Below are positions 26,051 through 32,922 of a stretch of 42,823 bases of DNA, one piece after another; the stretch's first letter is position 1; the number at the start of each line of letters is the position of its first letter. The translations under genes and the position numbers were made by a program. The notes beneath the pieces were generated by a model. That model had not been told where the DNA came from. It did no database searches and saw only the letters and a list, made by a program, of their open reading frames with translations. The DNA is from Alphaproteobacteria bacterium (GTDB lineage: Bacteria; Pseudomonadota; Alphaproteobacteria; RF32; CAG-239). Location of the stretch: NCBI GenBank assembly GCA_017935485.1, contig JAGBHO010000003.1, positions 1 to 42,823 on the forward strand, read 5' to 3'.

Positions 26051-26624
26051 TTATATGCTCCTTAATGGTTTGGGTAAAAATACCTTTGGTAAGAATATTC
26101 AGATTATGTTTTAATTTTTCTAAAATTTCTAACTCTTTTTGCTGGCAATCAATGATTCTTTTCAACTGTTGTTGCTTAACAAGCGGAATTAACGGAATAT
26201 CAATGTTCGAAAGCTCAGCTAAAGTCAGTGTAGCAATCCTTTCGGTGCTCTGACGAGAGTTTCTGGTTAAAATATCCAAATGAAATTTAAGAAAAGCGTA
26301 AACATATTCACTTGTAAAATTATTATCCGTTATTTGGATTTTGTAAAATGAACTGGAAGGAACGGCCTTTATCTCTTGATTAACCCAGGCAACATTAAAA
26401 TTACCTTTACTAACAAACAAAATGTCGTTGGGTTTAAGAAAATACATATCCTTTAGCTGGGGGAGAGGCATTTTATTTAATGTGGATTCATCAATCGTTC
26501 CGTTTACAGAAATATCTTTAGGTGATATAACTTTTACATCTTCGACATCCTTTTGAAGAGAAGTCGTTGGACGATTAAAGTTGTATCCAGTCTTAATTAT
26601 TGCAATTTCTCCTAGACGAGACAA
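26043..26624 (-). CDS. Single-TRD HsdS-like protein (half specificity subunit)
   Basis: The protein has 193 aa with one target-recognition domain, 'LGEIAIIKTGYNFNRPT' to 'LSNIDIPLIPLVKQQQLKRII', and one conserved helix (CQQKELEILEKLKHNLNILTKGIF). It is about half of a normal HsdS. The start is a TTG at 26624 behind a strong GGAGGT ribosome site. It is the first gene of the RM operon and overlaps hsdM. It may form a dimeric alternative specificity subunit or regulate the full HsdS (inference). Confidence 0.85.
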   Translation of the reverse strand: MSRLGEIAIIKTGYNFNRPTTSLQKDVEDVKVISPKDISVNGTIDESTLNKMPLPQLKDMYFLKPNDILFVSKGNFNVAWVNQEIKAVPSSSFYKIQITDNNFTSEYVYAFLKFHLDILTRNSRQSTERIATLTLAELSNIDIPLIPLVKQQQLKRIIDCQQKELEILEKLKHNLNILTKGIFTQTIKEHING

Positions 26625-27031
26625 GTTTTACCTCCGAGTTTATGTTTTCTTATATCTATATTATATATGATAATAGATGAAAAGTCAAGAGGATTTCGTA
26701 GTAGCGCATAAAAACACTTTTGGTTATTAACCCAAAATGTATATCCGATTTTGTGGAGGCGAAGGGTTAAGATTTGCCTTGATACATTAAACTTTCGGCT
26801 CAAAAGCTTCCAAGGAATACGATTGGCGCGTTTCTAGACCAAATTTCTTTCTTCTGAGTTTAATAGAGGGAGCCATTCTAAAACAACCTTTTCCCAGAGG
26901 GTGATTTGTTCACGCGTAGGAGTTAGTCTTATCGGTTTTTTATCCATAAACATAATTTCTTGTGGAGAGTATTTTATGGTAAATCTGACGGCAAAGGGGA
27001 TATTCGATAAGGCCTCGTTTAATGTTTTCAT
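26612..27031 (-). pseudogene. DUF6362-like phage gene with an amber stop codon
   Basis: The open part from ATG 27031 (GGGAGAAGATT upstream) encodes 65 aa ending 'WLPLLNSEERNLV' before TAG at 26834-26836. Reading through gives KRANRIPWKLLSRKFNVSRQ, which fits the family pattern LVW-x-RA-x-x-x-x-W-K-x-x-x-x-K-x-x-VSR at the right spacing. The stop therefore replaces the conserved Trp (TGG to TAG). The frame then stays open to 26612 but diverges after IGYTF. DUF6362 genes occur in prophages near packaging and replication genes. Confidence 0.6.
26660..26688 (-). promoter_or_regulatory. Promoter of the island restriction-modification operon
   Basis: Read on the minus strand: TTGACT (26688-26683), 17-nt spacer, perfect TATAAT (26665-26660). 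It lies ~36 nt upstream of the TTG start of the single-TRD gene and can drive the whole run down to 14846. Confidence 0.75.
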
Positions 27032-27620
27032 AATCTTCTCCCTTTCTTAAAATCTTAAAAAACTTCTCTTTGGCGAGCTTTTTAGAGCCCTTGGCCACAA
27101 ACTCTCCATTAACGGATACAGGACGATAACTGTTCCAAAAATCTGAAAATTGTTGTTCATAGAGTAATAATTGCTGCTGTTTTTCTTGAATTATCAGATT
27201 CTTAATATTCTTAACTTCTTTATTTAATGTGATTAGAGAGTCATCTGTTTGTGATGTGTTTGTGTTTTGATTGTTGTTTGCACTATTAAAATCAGTAGAG
27301 CTATCCCCCTTAACATTTTGATATTTATTGAAATTTGTAACCTTAACTTTCGTCCATCTATTTGTGCGCTGGCAAATAATTTCTCCGGTAGATTCCAAAT
27401 TTCTCAAGGCTAATCTCACTTGGTTCATGGATAATCCGGTCTGGTCTGACAAATGTCCGACACTGGTAATCAATTCACCGCGGTGTAGAAGTGTTCCTTT
27501 AAATCTTTTAGGTTCAACATTGGCTCTGCCTATAAGATGTTCAAACAAATGCCTTGTATTGGGTGATTTATACCATTCCCAATCTTCTATTTGTCGATAG
27601 ACTTTAAACCATCCTTGCAT
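26940..27620 (-). CDS. Phage replication-like winged-helix protein
   Basis: This 226-aa protein begins MQGWFKVYRQIEDWEWYKSP, the typical opening of phage O/DnaD-like replication proteins. A winged helix follows: 'GELITSVGHLSDQTGLSMNQVRLALRNLESTGEI' (residues ~45-78), then a polar linker. A C-terminal 'KGSKKLAKEKFFKIL' element is like those found in replication adaptors. The ATG at 27620 has AAGGAT upstream, which favours it over a start at 27644. The last ~30 codons overlap the DUF6362 remnant in another frame, so the 3' end may be a deletion product. It is probably a prophage leftover. Confidence 0.7.
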   Translation of the reverse strand: MQGWFKVYRQIEDWEWYKSPNTRHLFEHLIGRANVEPKRFKGTLLHRGELITSVGHLSDQTGLSMNQVRLALRNLESTGEIICQRTNRWTKVKVTNFNKYQNVKGDSSTDFNSANNNQNTNTSQTDDSLITLNKEVKNIKNLIIQEKQQQLLLYEQQFSDFWNSYRPVSVNGEFVAKGSKKLAKEKFFKILRKGEDYENIKRGLIEYPLCRQIYHKILSTRNYVYG

Positions 27621-27642
27621 GGCAATATCCTTTAAAAAGCAC

Positions 27643-27669
27643 AAAAAACACCTCGTAAAAGAGGTGTTT
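27643..27669 (-). terminator. Rho-independent terminator
   Basis: On the minus strand: stem aaacacctc / gaggtgttt with a 6-nt loop, then TTTTTGTG. It separates the recombinase stub from the replication-like gene. Confidence 0.75.
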
Positions 27670-27693
27670 CAAATGCAGACTGTTATTGAGTAT

Positions 27694-27966
27694 TTAGGAT
27701 GAAAATCCGTATTTTTTGCGTTGCTCGTTCCAATCAACCGGAATGGGCGAGTGTAAAAAGCTAATAAGAGTTAAGTTTGGTGGCTGTAATCCTGCCAAAA
27801 TACTTTCGACAATGTCCGGAGCCAATAAGGTTAGTTTGATGATTTTTCCCATATAGCCCCATTCTAATTGCTCTAGTTCTGATGGTTCCTGAATGTTCAA
27901 ATTGCCTTTATCGAGTTTGTTTTGCCATCCAAAGGCTTGTAATTTTTTTATTAAAGATACTCTAAT
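27694..27966 (-). pseudogene. C-terminal stub of a site-specific recombinase
   Basis: The frame is open from 27966 to the stop at 27694 and has no proper start; the TTG at 27900 is only the first possible codon. The text 'LIKKLQAFGWQNKL', 'WGYMGKIIKLTLLAPDIVESILAG' and 'PVDWNEQRKKYGF' matches the C-terminal end common to alphaproteobacterial serine recombinases (SYVGRxLRLxLLAPDIVEAIL..GRQP..WxEQR). The catalytic N-terminal parts are missing. Bases 27970-28255 are AT-rich and hold only short open frames; I see no gene there. Confidence 0.65.
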
Positions 27967-28255
27967 TCAAATTATAGACCGGAGTAAAACAATTTTTATG
28001 TGTTTTGTAAACCTTAAAAATGTCAATGACATTGTACCATATGCAAAGATGATGTAACAGTTGAAGCAAATAGACCTAATAGGGCGATTATTTGCCGTAA
28101 AAATAAAGAGTTATAAAAGAGAGTCATTTTCCACTACCATTTTGAGCATTTTTGTACAAATTGAGATATTCTTGGCCCAATACATTCAAAATTGAGAAAA
28201 AGGTTACCAGCGCCGAAATATCAAAATGGCGGAATTTCTAAACCTTTGAGGGATA

Positions 28256-28288
28256 AAAAAATACCTACCGGTAAAGGTAAGTATTTTT
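28256..28288 (-). terminator. Terminator downstream of tRNA-Pro
   Basis: On the minus strand the stem aaaaatacttacc / ggtaggtattttt (one mismatch) is followed by T residues, right after the tRNA 3' end. Confidence 0.75.
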
Positions 28289-28290
28289 AA

Positions 28291-28310
28291 TTGGTCGGGA
28301 TGACTGGATT
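28291..28310. repeat. Putative att direct repeat (right), inside tRNA-Pro 3' end
   Basis: Identical over 20 bases to 12883-12902. It covers the CCA end, acceptor strand and part of the T arm of the tRNA-Pro gene. Confidence 0.7.
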
Positions 28311-28368
28311 TGAACCAGCGGCCCCTTGCACCCCATGCAAATGCGCTACCAGGCTGCGCTACATCCCG
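28292..28368 (-). tRNA. tRNA-Pro (anticodon GGG)
   Basis: A 77-nt cloverleaf on the minus strand with encoded CCA. The acceptor stem is CGGGATG / CATCCCG, with discriminator A before CCA. The D arm is GCGCAGCCTGGTAGCGC. The anticodon loop ATGGGGT gives GGG at 34-36, with a stem TTTGC / GCAAG (one G-U pair). The T arm is CTGGTTCAAATCCAG. The C1-G72 pair and GCGCAGCxTGGTAGCGC D arm are typical of bacterial tRNA-Pro. The 3' end coincides with the island boundary. Confidence 0.95.
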
Positions 28369-28495
28369 AAAGTAAAGAAATAATAATTTAGAAGCAAGAG
28401 GCCGCGGCCCCTAAGTTCGCTTCGCTCACTCCGGCTTGGGTCACAACGCTTCGCAAACTTCATCAGAATTCGTTTGCTCACCGGCTTCCCGTCGC

Positions 28496-28540
28496 CTGAA
28501 ATCCTAAAAATCCTCCCCCGGAGCATTTTTAGCATCTCAG
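28496..28540. repeat. 21-bp near-perfect inverted repeat beside the tRNA fragment
   Basis: Arms 28496-28516 and 28520-28540 pair at 18 of 21 positions around a 3-nt loop. It belongs to a 170-bp structured spacer (28371-28540) that also contains two 'aagccgg..gtgag' type units (reverse strand). No protein-coding signal is visible in this spacer. Confidence 0.65.
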
Positions 28541-28581
28541 CCCCATGCAAATGCGCTACCAGGCTGCGCTACATCCCGAAA
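28541..28581 (-). repeat. Partial second copy of tRNA-Pro (5' half)
   Basis: This 41-bp stretch equals 28331-28371, the 5' half of tRNA-Pro from the first base (with three flanking bases) to the anticodon loop. The offset is exactly 210 bp. It stops abruptly inside the anticodon loop and cannot form a tRNA. Confidence 0.85.
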
Positions 28582-28727
28582 TTTATAAAATCTACGAATA
28601 TTCTATACGGCTTTGCCGGCAAAAAAGCAAGTATTATTTTTAATTATAAATGAAATATTGCACATATGAATAAAGAATGTTACACTAAATATAACTCAAA
28701 GCATTATTTTACAAGGAAAATCATATC

Positions 28728-29369
28728 ATGTCATTTTTTATGTCGGTAGGCCGTCATGAAGCTTATGAACGCCATGGAGCCAAATACCCGATTACACCAT
28801 CGGGAATAGCAGATGCCTGGCTGAGCGGTCCGATTCTTGAGGAACAATCCGCTCCGGTAGACGTGATATATGCGTCCCCGCTGCCACGGGCGAGAGCCAC
28901 CGCTGTTGTGCGCGGCATGTCAATCGGGTGTCTGAACATTATAATCAGCGAGGCGCTGCACGAAAACGCCGCACCGTCAGATGTATTGCAATTCCAAAAA
29001 CAAGCACTTTCGGAAGCCGAGTCCGCCGGTATTAAACACATCCATTTTGTAACGCATCAACCGGTTGTTGCCACGCTCGGCGGATCTTTTTCCATAACCC
29101 CCGGAGCTGTTTTTGTACAAAAGGCTGAAAACTGGCGGGATATTATGCTGCGCAGGGCGGAGACTATGTCGTTGCCTCCTGTGGAAATGCAGTTGTATGC
29201 TCTGCAGTTTGAGAAGCCCGAAGTTTTTGACCGTATGGCTGCACGCTATGCCGGATTAACGGCTTTGGCACAAAAACATGAAGGTCCTTTGGAGAGCCTG
29301 CTGTCGGCTTACGCGGCTTCAGAACCGAAAATGATAGCCGCACAAAGGTTTTCCGGTCGGTCACGTTAA
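28728..29369 (+). CDS. Histidine phosphatase (phosphoglycerate mutase-like) family protein
   Basis: The branch-2-like histidine phosphatase fold is recognisable: 'VGRHEAYERHG' with the catalytic RH (residues ~8-9), then 'ITPSGIADAW', 'VIYASPLPRARATAVVRG' (second Arg of the pocket) and 'LHENA' (acid/base Glu). A second His is in 'HFVTHQPVVATLG'. Length 213 aa. The first element is R-H-E rather than the common RHG, a known variation. The substrate is unknown; SixA-like or small phosphoester substrates are possible. It is transcribed alone from an AT-rich upstream region. Confidence 0.8.
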   Translation: MSFFMSVGRHEAYERHGAKYPITPSGIADAWLSGPILEEQSAPVDVIYASPLPRARATAVVRGMSIGCLNIIISEALHENAAPSDVLQFQKQALSEAESAGIKHIHFVTHQPVVATLGGSFSITPGAVFVQKAENWRDIMLRRAETMSLPPVEMQLYALQFEKPEVFDRMAARYAGLTALAQKHEGPLESLLSAYAASEPKMIAAQRFSGRSR

Positions 29370-29485
29370 TCTTTTTCAGATAATCTTGCCATAAATTTAT
29401 CTACATGATTTGCATTTTATTTGACATCAGGCTCTAAAGTTATAAATTAACATCACAAGTTAAATTATTTATAATCTTATTATAT

Positions 29486-30010
29486 ATGAAAATACAAATA
29501 GAGTTGAAGGATGTCATCGGCTTGCCGGAATTGTTATCAGAAGATAATAGCGGCGAAGCTTATAAGAAAAGGGTTTTTTCCATCATTATTCGCGAACAGG
29601 CTTTGTCTCTTGGTGAAAGTCATGTAAATCATGCCCTTAACATCGGCAACAGTTTTAATCCGATACTGGGAAATTGCCGTTTGGCTAAAGAACCGCTGAT
29701 AAACTGGAAACATCTGATAAAGTCTTTGATCTGCTGTGATTATCATAATCCGACGGTTAAACAGAAGATTCAGAAACTGCTTGATCAGATGGAAAAGGTC
29801 GAAAGGCTTAATGTGCTGATGTCCGGTCTCGGATATTTCACGTTGCAGGATTGGCGGCGCCGGAAAGCATTGTTGCGCAAAAAGCGGAAAATACTGCAAC
29901 AGAAAGTAGATTTTGAAGCTTTTGTGGCCATGGCCATTATGGTTTATGAACAAAAAAATCTGGGAACCGGAATGGAATTTTTGCAGGAATTGTGTATTTC
30001 CTATTCTTAA
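29486..30010 (+). CDS. Hypothetical protein, 174 aa
   Basis: I do not recognise the family. The protein is soluble and largely helical, with a very basic segment in the second half (DWRRRKALLRKKRKILQQK, ~123-141) and a hydrophobic stretch FVAMAIMVYEQ near 145-155. A possible promoter, TTGACA at 29421-29426 with TATAAA or TAAATT downstream, precedes it with sub-optimal spacing. It ends at the bidirectional terminator 30013-30042. Confidence 0.6.
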   Translation: MKIQIELKDVIGLPELLSEDNSGEAYKKRVFSIIIREQALSLGESHVNHALNIGNSFNPILGNCRLAKEPLINWKHLIKSLICCDYHNPTVKQKIQKLLDQMEKVERLNVLMSGLGYFTLQDWRRRKALLRKKRKILQQKVDFEAFVAMAIMVYEQKNLGTGMEFLQELCISYS

Positions 30011-30012
30011 CT

Positions 30013-30042
30013 AAAAACCCTGACATAAAAGTCAGGGTTTTT
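30013..30042. terminator. Bidirectional rho-independent terminator
   Basis: A perfect 12-bp stem aaaaaccctgac / gtcagggttttt, loop ataaaa, between the convergent 29486 and 30045 genes. Confidence 0.9.
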
Positions 30043-30044
30043 AG

Positions 30045-30353
30045 TTAGTCGTTAATTGCTTTTTGAATATTTTTGCGCAGAGAAACCAGGTTGTCATCGG
30101 CGCAATGTTTTGCCACATAATGCCCTTCTGGCGTTGCGGCTTCACGAAAATACTCAATAATAAACAGCCTTGCAGAATATGTCAGTCCCAAAGAATTGTG
30201 TTTTCCGCTTTCTATCAGGCTCAATAAGTCATTTTTTGTAATTTTTTCAATATCGCAAACTTCTTCCAAGGCTTCCCATTCTTTATGACACAAACGGATG
30301 CTTGTTCTTCTGTCGTTGATCATTACAACTTTATTAATAAGTTTCGTCGTCAT
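30045..30353 (-). CDS. Ribbon-helix-helix domain protein (RHH_4 type)
   Basis: This 102-aa putative DNA-binding protein begins its domain with 'RRTSIRLCHKEWEALEEVCDIEKITKNDLLSLIE', matching the alphaproteobacterial RHH_4 pattern (R-R-T-S-[IV]-x-L-x-x-x-x-W-x-x-L). 'LTYSARLFIIEYFREAATPEGH', typical of its C-terminal half, follows. Such proteins are small cytoplasmic regulators, mostly uncharacterised. It is monocistronic and shares a terminator with the convergent gene. Confidence 0.8.
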   Translation of the reverse strand: MTTKLINKVVMINDRRTSIRLCHKEWEALEEVCDIEKITKNDLLSLIESGKHNSLGLTYSARLFIIEYFREAATPEGHYVAKHCADDNLVSLRKNIQKAIND

Positions 30354-30688
30354 CTCTTTCGTACCATTATCGTTTTTATTATAATACTTTCACAATACAC
30401 AAATAAAAAGGAAAACACAATTTAAAAAAGAAAAATATGGATAATAAAAAGTTTGGTTGCACAAAATATGGTTGTTATCTTTAATCATATCGCTAATTCG
30501 TTGAATTTCAAAAATTTATTTAAACAAATCTCAACTTTAAAACATATAAAGACATATATATAGTACTTATGCTTTTATAAAATTGCAATCATAAAATAGT
30601 ATGTTTTTTAAAATTCAGACATTCATACTGTTTTTTCAAGCAAAACAGGTATTGAAAACCTGAGGCAATTAATAATTTTTAAAAAAGA
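30354..30688. other. AT-rich intergenic region, nothing coding seen
   Basis: About 335 bp of strongly AT-rich sequence lie between the RHH gene start and the hsp20 terminator. It must hold the minus-strand promoter of the RHH gene. I see no gene, no convincing RNA fold and no repeat in it. Confidence 0.6.
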
Positions 30689-30716
30689 AAACAGTCTGCA
30701 AAGAAGCAGACTGTTT
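30689..30716 (-). terminator. Terminator of hsp20
   Basis: On the minus strand the stem aaacagtctgc / gcagactgttt (6-nt loop) is followed by TTCTTTTTT, just after the Hsp20 stop. Confidence 0.85.
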
Positions 30717-30720
30717 GTGG

Positions 30721-31212
30721 TTATTTGGACATTTTTGACTTTCTGACACTGATTTTCTTCACTTTCTGCTGCTCAATGTTCGACTTCGGAAGGACAATCC
30801 GAAGCAATCCGTCATTATATTCCGCGTCTGCCTTGTTATAATCCAGATCCCAGGGCAGGGGGATTGTCCGTTTGACCATGCCGTATGAAATCTCGGAAAA
30901 GTAGTGGTCATTATCCTGAGAAGAGTTCTCGTCTTTCTTTTCGGCGCTGATCGTCAGATAGCCGTCGGAAGAAATCTGCAGGTCAATGTCTTTCTCGGCC
31001 ACGCCGGGGATTTCAGCCGTCACGGTAACGTTTGATTTATTTTCGGCAACTTCGATTTTCGGCTCCGGAGTAACGCTGTCGTTAAACCGCGGAAAATCGA
31101 CCATATGCCACAGGTGTGACATCAGATTACGCAGGTCGCTGCCGCCCGATGCGGCATGAATCGGTACGTCATAACCCGATGTTTTGTCGTTGGTTGTCAG
31201 AGAATTTTTCAT
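30721..31212 (-). CDS. Hsp20/alpha-crystallin family small heat shock protein
   Basis: This ATP-independent holdase chaperone has 163 aa. The alpha-crystallin domain spans about residues 48-148: 'PKIEVAENKSNVTVTAEIPGVAEKDIDLQISSDGYLTISAEKKDE' then 'RTIPLPWDLDYNKADAEYNDGLLRIVLPK'. The C-terminal motif is IxV-like (KKISVRKS). The start ATG at 31212 follows GGAGGAAAA; the TTG five codons upstream overlaps that site. A CTTGAA hexamer on the minus strand at 31293-31288 might belong to a heat-shock promoter, but the -10 match is poor. Confidence 0.92.
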   Translation of the reverse strand: MKNSLTTNDKTSGYDVPIHAASGGSDLRNLMSHLWHMVDFPRFNDSVTPEPKIEVAENKSNVTVTAEIPGVAEKDIDLQISSDGYLTISAEKKDENSSQDNDHYFSEISYGMVKRTIPLPWDLDYNKADAEYNDGLLRIVLPKSNIEQQKVKKISVRKSKMSK

Positions 31213-31306
31213 TTTTCCTCCGTTCAAAATGATTAAAAAATGTATTAGAGGTCTAGCAATAATCTATCTAACGTCAAAACAAACTTTTTCAAGTTATAGA
31301 AAACGC

Positions 31307-31552
31307 CTAATGCCATTTTGAAGAGATAATCTCTTCCAGCTTTTTCTTGGCCAGTTCCAGTTGCTCGAGATTGCTGACCTTTTTGCCGGCGCGGTTCATA
31401 TAAAACAACAGTCGGTGCAGTGCCAGACTGGGATTGTTGTTGGCGCTTCTCATCAGGGTTTTGACAATCACGCCGGCCGGTTGTGTAAAAGTTCCGACGG
31501 GCGGATGATAATGAGTGTGGATTTCTTCGGACCAATGTTCGTTTTTTTCCAT
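31307..31552 (-). CDS. DUF3175 family protein
   Basis: This small protein has 81 aa. The pattern 'HWSEEI...GTFTQPAGVIVKTLMRSA...LHRLLFYMNRAGKKVSNLEQLELAKKKLEEI' fits the DUF3175 family (W-S-x-E-V, GxF, S-L-K-RSA, ML-x-F-Y-x-NRAGK, LE-x-AK-x-EL). The function is unknown. The start has a strong AAAGGAGAT ribosome site. It is upstream of hsp20 on the same strand (95-bp gap), so they may share a transcript, perhaps linked to stress. Confidence 0.78.
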   Translation of the reverse strand: MEKNEHWSEEIHTHYHPPVGTFTQPAGVIVKTLMRSANNNPSLALHRLLFYMNRAGKKVSNLEQLELAKKKLEEIISSKWH

Positions 31553-31733
31553 ATTGTATCTCCTTTGCGGTTATACAACGGATATAAGGGCAAATTCCGC
31601 CAAGACAATAAAATTTTTTATCTATCGCGGCCATGGCGTAAAAAGATGATTTTTTGCCTCTCAGGGTAGACAATACAAAATCAGCAATTATATAAGCGCC
31701 CGCAGCCGCAGAAATTTTTGGGGGAAAACAGAA

Positions 31734-32783
31734 GTGGAAATCACAGATAATCATATCATCAGATATCAAAACGGTGAAGATATCCTGCAGCATCTGACAT
31801 ATCCGCTGGTTAATACGATGATTATTGCCAATCGCCTGAAAAAACGTTGCCTCCGGATATATCCGGATTCGCATAACAGCCGGCTGGAACTGCATTTCTC
31901 CGAAATCAAGAAGCTGATTATATGTGAAAACTGCAGCCTGGCCGTTGACTTGCGCGACAATCCGTATATTAAGGAAGTCGTGATAAAAGACGGTTTTTCC
32001 GGCAGCATCAATTTGTCACGCAGCAGCGTCAGGAAAATATCGGTCGGTGCCAACTGCCGCTGCGATCTGATATTGGAAAACGGTATGAACTGTTTTGAAT
32101 TCAGAGCCGGAGACGTTTTCAGCGGCCATATCCGCATTAAAGATTCCTGTTTTCATAAATTAAGCGTCGGCTATTATTGCTATGCCGACATCAGGCTGGC
32201 TGAAATCCGCGGCCGTAAAGAAATCAATATCGGAGATTCGTTTCGCGGAATGCTGAACATGAGCGGCCTGAGTGTTCCCCGTCTGAATATCGGCCATGAC
32301 TGCCGCGGCAGTATTATTCAGCAAAGCCAGAGCGGGGAGGAACACACAAAACGCCTGTGCATCAAAGACGACTTTGCCGGAACGCTGGATTTGAGCAATG
32401 ACGGACAGGCCGAGAAAATAGAGGTCGGCAGCTTTGCTTCCGGAAATTTTAACTTGTTAAACTGCCGCGGCCTGAAGTTTCTGAAATTTGAGGATGCGTT
32501 CAGCGGCGTGGCGGATCTGAGCGAGTCCGACGTCGAATATGTCAAAGCCGGCAGCGGCTGCCGCGGCAGAATAGTCGTGCTGAATTGTCCGCGCCTGACC
32601 TTGCTGGAACTTCCGCTCAATAAAAAAGGCGATGTTACGGCCGAAAGAAGCCCGCTGCGGATTGAACTTGTCCGCGGCCGCCTTTCTTACCGCTTCCATG
32701 AAAGAGGGCTTCCGCGCAGCTATTTTACGCCGTTTTACATTGTCTGGTTCCGCCGGCTCGGCCGCAGTCTGCGCCGCCTTTAA
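31734..32783 (+). CDS. Repeat protein with predicted beta-solenoid, unknown function
   Basis: This 349-aa protein has no signal peptide. From about residue 55 to 290 it is built of ~22-residue units alternating two cores: F-[SRA]-G-x-[IL]-[ND]-[LM]-S (DGFSGSINLS, DSFRGMLNMS, DDFAGTLDLS, DAFSGVADLS) and C-[RY]-[CAG]-x-I (ANCRCDLIL, YYCYADIRL, HDCRGSIIQ, SGCRGRIVV). Short I-x-[VI]-G strands separate them. This periodicity suggests a right-handed beta-helix (inference). The last ~45 residues are basic (RLSYRFHERGLPRSYF, RRLGRSLRRL). The start is GTG at 31734 after GGGGGAAAAC. Confidence 0.75.
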   Translation: MEITDNHIIRYQNGEDILQHLTYPLVNTMIIANRLKKRCLRIYPDSHNSRLELHFSEIKKLIICENCSLAVDLRDNPYIKEVVIKDGFSGSINLSRSSVRKISVGANCRCDLILENGMNCFEFRAGDVFSGHIRIKDSCFHKLSVGYYCYADIRLAEIRGRKEINIGDSFRGMLNMSGLSVPRLNIGHDCRGSIIQQSQSGEEHTKRLCIKDDFAGTLDLSNDGQAEKIEVGSFASGNFNLLNCRGLKFLKFEDAFSGVADLSESDVEYVKAGSGCRGRIVVLNCPRLTLLELPLNKKGDVTAERSPLRIELVRGRLSYRFHERGLPRSYFTPFYIVWFRRLGRSLRRL

Positions 32784-32922
32784 AAAATTGAAATGTCAAG
32801 CAAAAAATCTGCATAAATTACAGAAAAAATGCATTTTTCCGGCCTTCGGGCTATTTAAATAATGTTACGGTTATGTTACAATAAACACATAAAGACAGAT
32901 ATTATTAAGAGGAGACTCAGCC

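Larger units (their letters stand above)
12883..28310. mobile_element. Genomic island at tRNA-Pro(GGG), carrying a type I restriction-modification operon
   Basis: A 15.4-kb segment lies between two perfect 20-bp copies of the tRNA-Pro 3' end. The intact tRNA gene is at the right edge and the island extends from its 3' end. Inside, base composition is visibly more AT-rich than in the flanks. The content is accessory: a type I RM operon, a SieB-like protein, RhuM, phage-replication-like and DUF6362 remnants, and the C-terminal stub of a recombinase. No intact integrase is present, so the island is probably no longer mobile by itself. Confidence 0.65.

Noticed and set aside
28130..28250. Short minus-strand open stretch with protein-like text (KFRHFDISALVTFFSIL)
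   Set aside because: Only about 37 codons between stops, no start or ribosome site and no family that I recognise; it might be another mobile-element remnant but cannot be supported.
28359..28550. Open frame between the tRNA-Pro gene and the half copy
   Set aside because: It consists of tRNA sequence and the hairpin spacer; Arg-rich composition and overlap with structured repeats argue against a protein.
31245..31895. Minus-strand open frame of 216 aa over the DUF3175 gene and the start of the repeat protein
   Set aside because: It overlaps the DUF3175 gene, which has a perfect ribosome site and family match, and the 5' end of the solenoid-like gene; its own sequence is low in quality.
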